Source: a virus
Reading direction: 5' to 3' (one strand)
Length of the DNA: 38,827 bases
Virus record (IMG/VR): IMGVR_UViG_3300044825_004024
Span: 1-38,827 of that record
Part shown: piece after piece, positions 36,820 through 38,827 of the stretch
Numbering within the stretch: the stretch's first letter is position 1
Layout of the letters: each line of letters starts with the position of its first letter
Translations under genes and position numbers: made by a program
Notes under the pieces: generated by a model
The model's database searches: none
What the model saw: only the letters and a program-made list of their open reading frames with translations
What the model was told of the DNA's origin: nothing

Positions 36820-37176
36820 ATGCGTATTTTTGTTCTTGTGCTGGCAATCGGGTTGAGCGCGTGTGAGCCGCATATCCCTATCCAGAGGCTGGATGGAGTT
36901 GATAGCTCAGTGCTCCATGCGGCTGACGGCGTCAAGGTTGTCTCGCTGGATGAGGCAAAGCAGATGCAGATCGTGGGGGCGGTAGCCGGCCACTCATGCA
37001 AGCACCTTTTGTGGGATCCGGCAGCGACAGAAGATGCCGCCATGCGCCAGATGAAGGTTGATGCCGCGCAGAGCGGAGCCACTGCAATCACTGCAGTGCG
37101 CTGCCATTCAAAGCAGACATCGCTGGGCACCAACTGCTGGGAGTCTGTCTCTTGCGCAGGGACGGCGCTGCGGTAA
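36820..37176 (+). CDS. RcsF-like outer-membrane lipoprotein (moron)
   Basis: 118 residues, AGGGGGT 7 bases upstream. The signal peptide ends in a lipobox LSAC with lipidated Cys15. The C-terminal part resembles RcsF: GAVAGHSC, AAMRQMKVDAAQSGATAI, RCHSK, GTNCWESVSCAGTALR. Its four Cys at 60, 95, 106 and 112 are spaced 35-11-6, close to 35-9-6 in E. coli RcsF as I recall it. RcsF senses envelope stress in enterobacteria. Here it stands alone behind the lysis genes and ends in its own terminator, so it could be expressed in the lysogen and change the cell surface. Confidence 0.78.
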   Translation: MRIFVLVLAIGLSACEPHIPIQRLDGVDSSVLHAADGVKVVSLDEAKQMQIVGAVAGHSCKHLLWDPAATEDAAMRQMKVDAAQSGATAITAVRCHSKQTSLGTNCWESVSCAGTALR

Positions 37177-37196
37177 CGCTGGGCGGCTCTAAAAAT

Positions 37197-37225
37197 GAAA
37201 AAGGCCCCGCTCAGGGGCCTTTTTT
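37197..37225. terminator. Bidirectional terminator after the RcsF-like gene
   Basis: AAGGCCCC-GCTCA-GGGGCCTT with A run before and T run after. It ends the phage transcript before attR and may also act leftward. Confidence 0.9.
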
Positions 37226-37245
37226 CTGGCCGTGGCTAGCTATAC

Positions 37246-37269
37246 GGTGTAAGTTTTGGTGTAGGTTTT
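37246..37269 (+). repeat. Tandem 12-base repeats near attR (GGTGTAAGTTTT / GGTGTAGGTTTT)
   Basis: Two adjacent copies differing in one base. Their place beside the inferred att core suggests arm-type binding sites for integrase or excisionase. Confidence 0.6.
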
Positions 37270-37276
37270 TTGCTTT

Positions 37277-37295
37277 ACCTATGATTTTCATAGGT
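37277..37295. repeat. Perfect inverted repeat ACCTATGA-TTT-TCATAGGT
   Basis: An 8-base perfect stem, ending 4 bases before the tRNA-Gly fragment. It could be the core-type integrase site or a stabilising hairpin. Confidence 0.6.
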
Positions 37296-37299
37296 GGGC

Positions 37300-37326
37300 G
37301 CCGTTCTACCATTGAACTACACCCGC
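37300..37326 (-). pseudogene. tRNA-Gly 5' fragment, presumed attR
   Basis: 27 bases on the minus strand (GCGGGTGTAGTTCAATGGTA and seven more) equal the 5' half of bacterial tRNA-Gly of the CCC/UCC type: acceptor strand and full D-arm. The anticodon stem and all that follows are missing, and the phage side starts instead. It marks the prophage end beside the host gene. The complete copy, if any, would be at attL outside the window. Confidence 0.65.
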
Positions 37327-37357
37327 TCAAGCTGCCTAGTTTACTGTAGAAATCTTC

Positions 37358-38827
<1,470 letters not shown>

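Noticed and set aside
37300-37326. A complete tRNA-Gly gene
   Set aside because: After the D-arm the sequence cannot form an anticodon stem with a loop starting with T at position 33, and no T-arm follows.

Overview
The window is an almost complete temperate phage genome (prophage) in a GC-rich proteobacterium, followed on the right by one host gene. High GC content, the codon bias, the long head-tail late operon and the flanking gabD-type dehydrogenase next to a tRNA-Gly remnant suggest a betaproteobacterium, probably Burkholderiales. That assignment is inference, because no marker gene such as rRNA is present. The left edge cuts the integrase gene, so attL lies outside the window.

Layout. 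(1) 1-534 holds the C-terminal part of a tyrosine integrase on the plus strand. (2) 507-6470 is a compact leftward early operon of 13 genes. It starts from a repressor-controlled promoter (PL) at 6551-6579 and ends in an AlpA-type excisionase; ten of its twelve junctions are exact 4-base stop/start overlaps. It carries a ParB-like protein, a DUF4406 protein, a degenerate HNH protein, a DUF551-like protein, two paralogous Cys-motif membrane peptides and a zinc-ribbon peptide. (3) 6702-10411 is the immunity region: an S24 (LexA/CI-like) repressor followed on the same strand by five accessory genes (unknown, BRCT protein, TIGR04255-like, unknown, HEPN/UPF0332-like), closed by a strong terminator. 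Their position matches rexAB of lambda and makes them the best candidates for an undescribed lysogen-expressed defence or exclusion system. (4) 10462-15481 is the rightward early region: the PR promoter with operators, a YdaS/Cro-like protein that may be translated from a leaderless mRNA, a CII (CP76) regulator, a small winged-helix-like protein, a primase/VapE helicase, a repeat-rich gap that could be the origin, and a Q-type antiterminator. (5) 15463-15580 has a hairpin, a candidate late promoter and a terminator, as expected for Q-controlled late transcription. (6) 15588-34702 is the late operon: HNH nuclease, candidate cos, TerS, TerL, portal, ClpP-like protease, HK97-fold capsid, connectors, tail tube, tail chaperones with a -1 frameshift site, tape measure, tail tip proteins, TipJ, and a receptor-binding fibre ending in an SGNH esterase. 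(7) 34699-36658 holds a small HExxH protein and the lysis genes: membrane proteins, GH108 muramidase and 3TM holin. (8) 36820-37176 is a stand-alone RcsF-like lipoprotein (moron) with a terminator. (9) 37246-37326 is the presumed attR: tandem 12-base repeats, a perfect hairpin and 27 bases of a tRNA-Gly 5' half. (10) 37358-38827 is the host succinate-semialdehyde dehydrogenase.

How it works together. The repressor is inferred to bind a 15-base pseudo-palindrome, TTA(T/G)CCA(A/T)TGG(C/T)TAA, seen in two copies at PL and in two clear plus one weak copy at PR/PRM. This would shut both early operons while its own transcript also expresses the accessory cassette. On induction, PL gives excision and accessory functions, PR gives CII, replication proteins and Q, and Q then opens the late operon.
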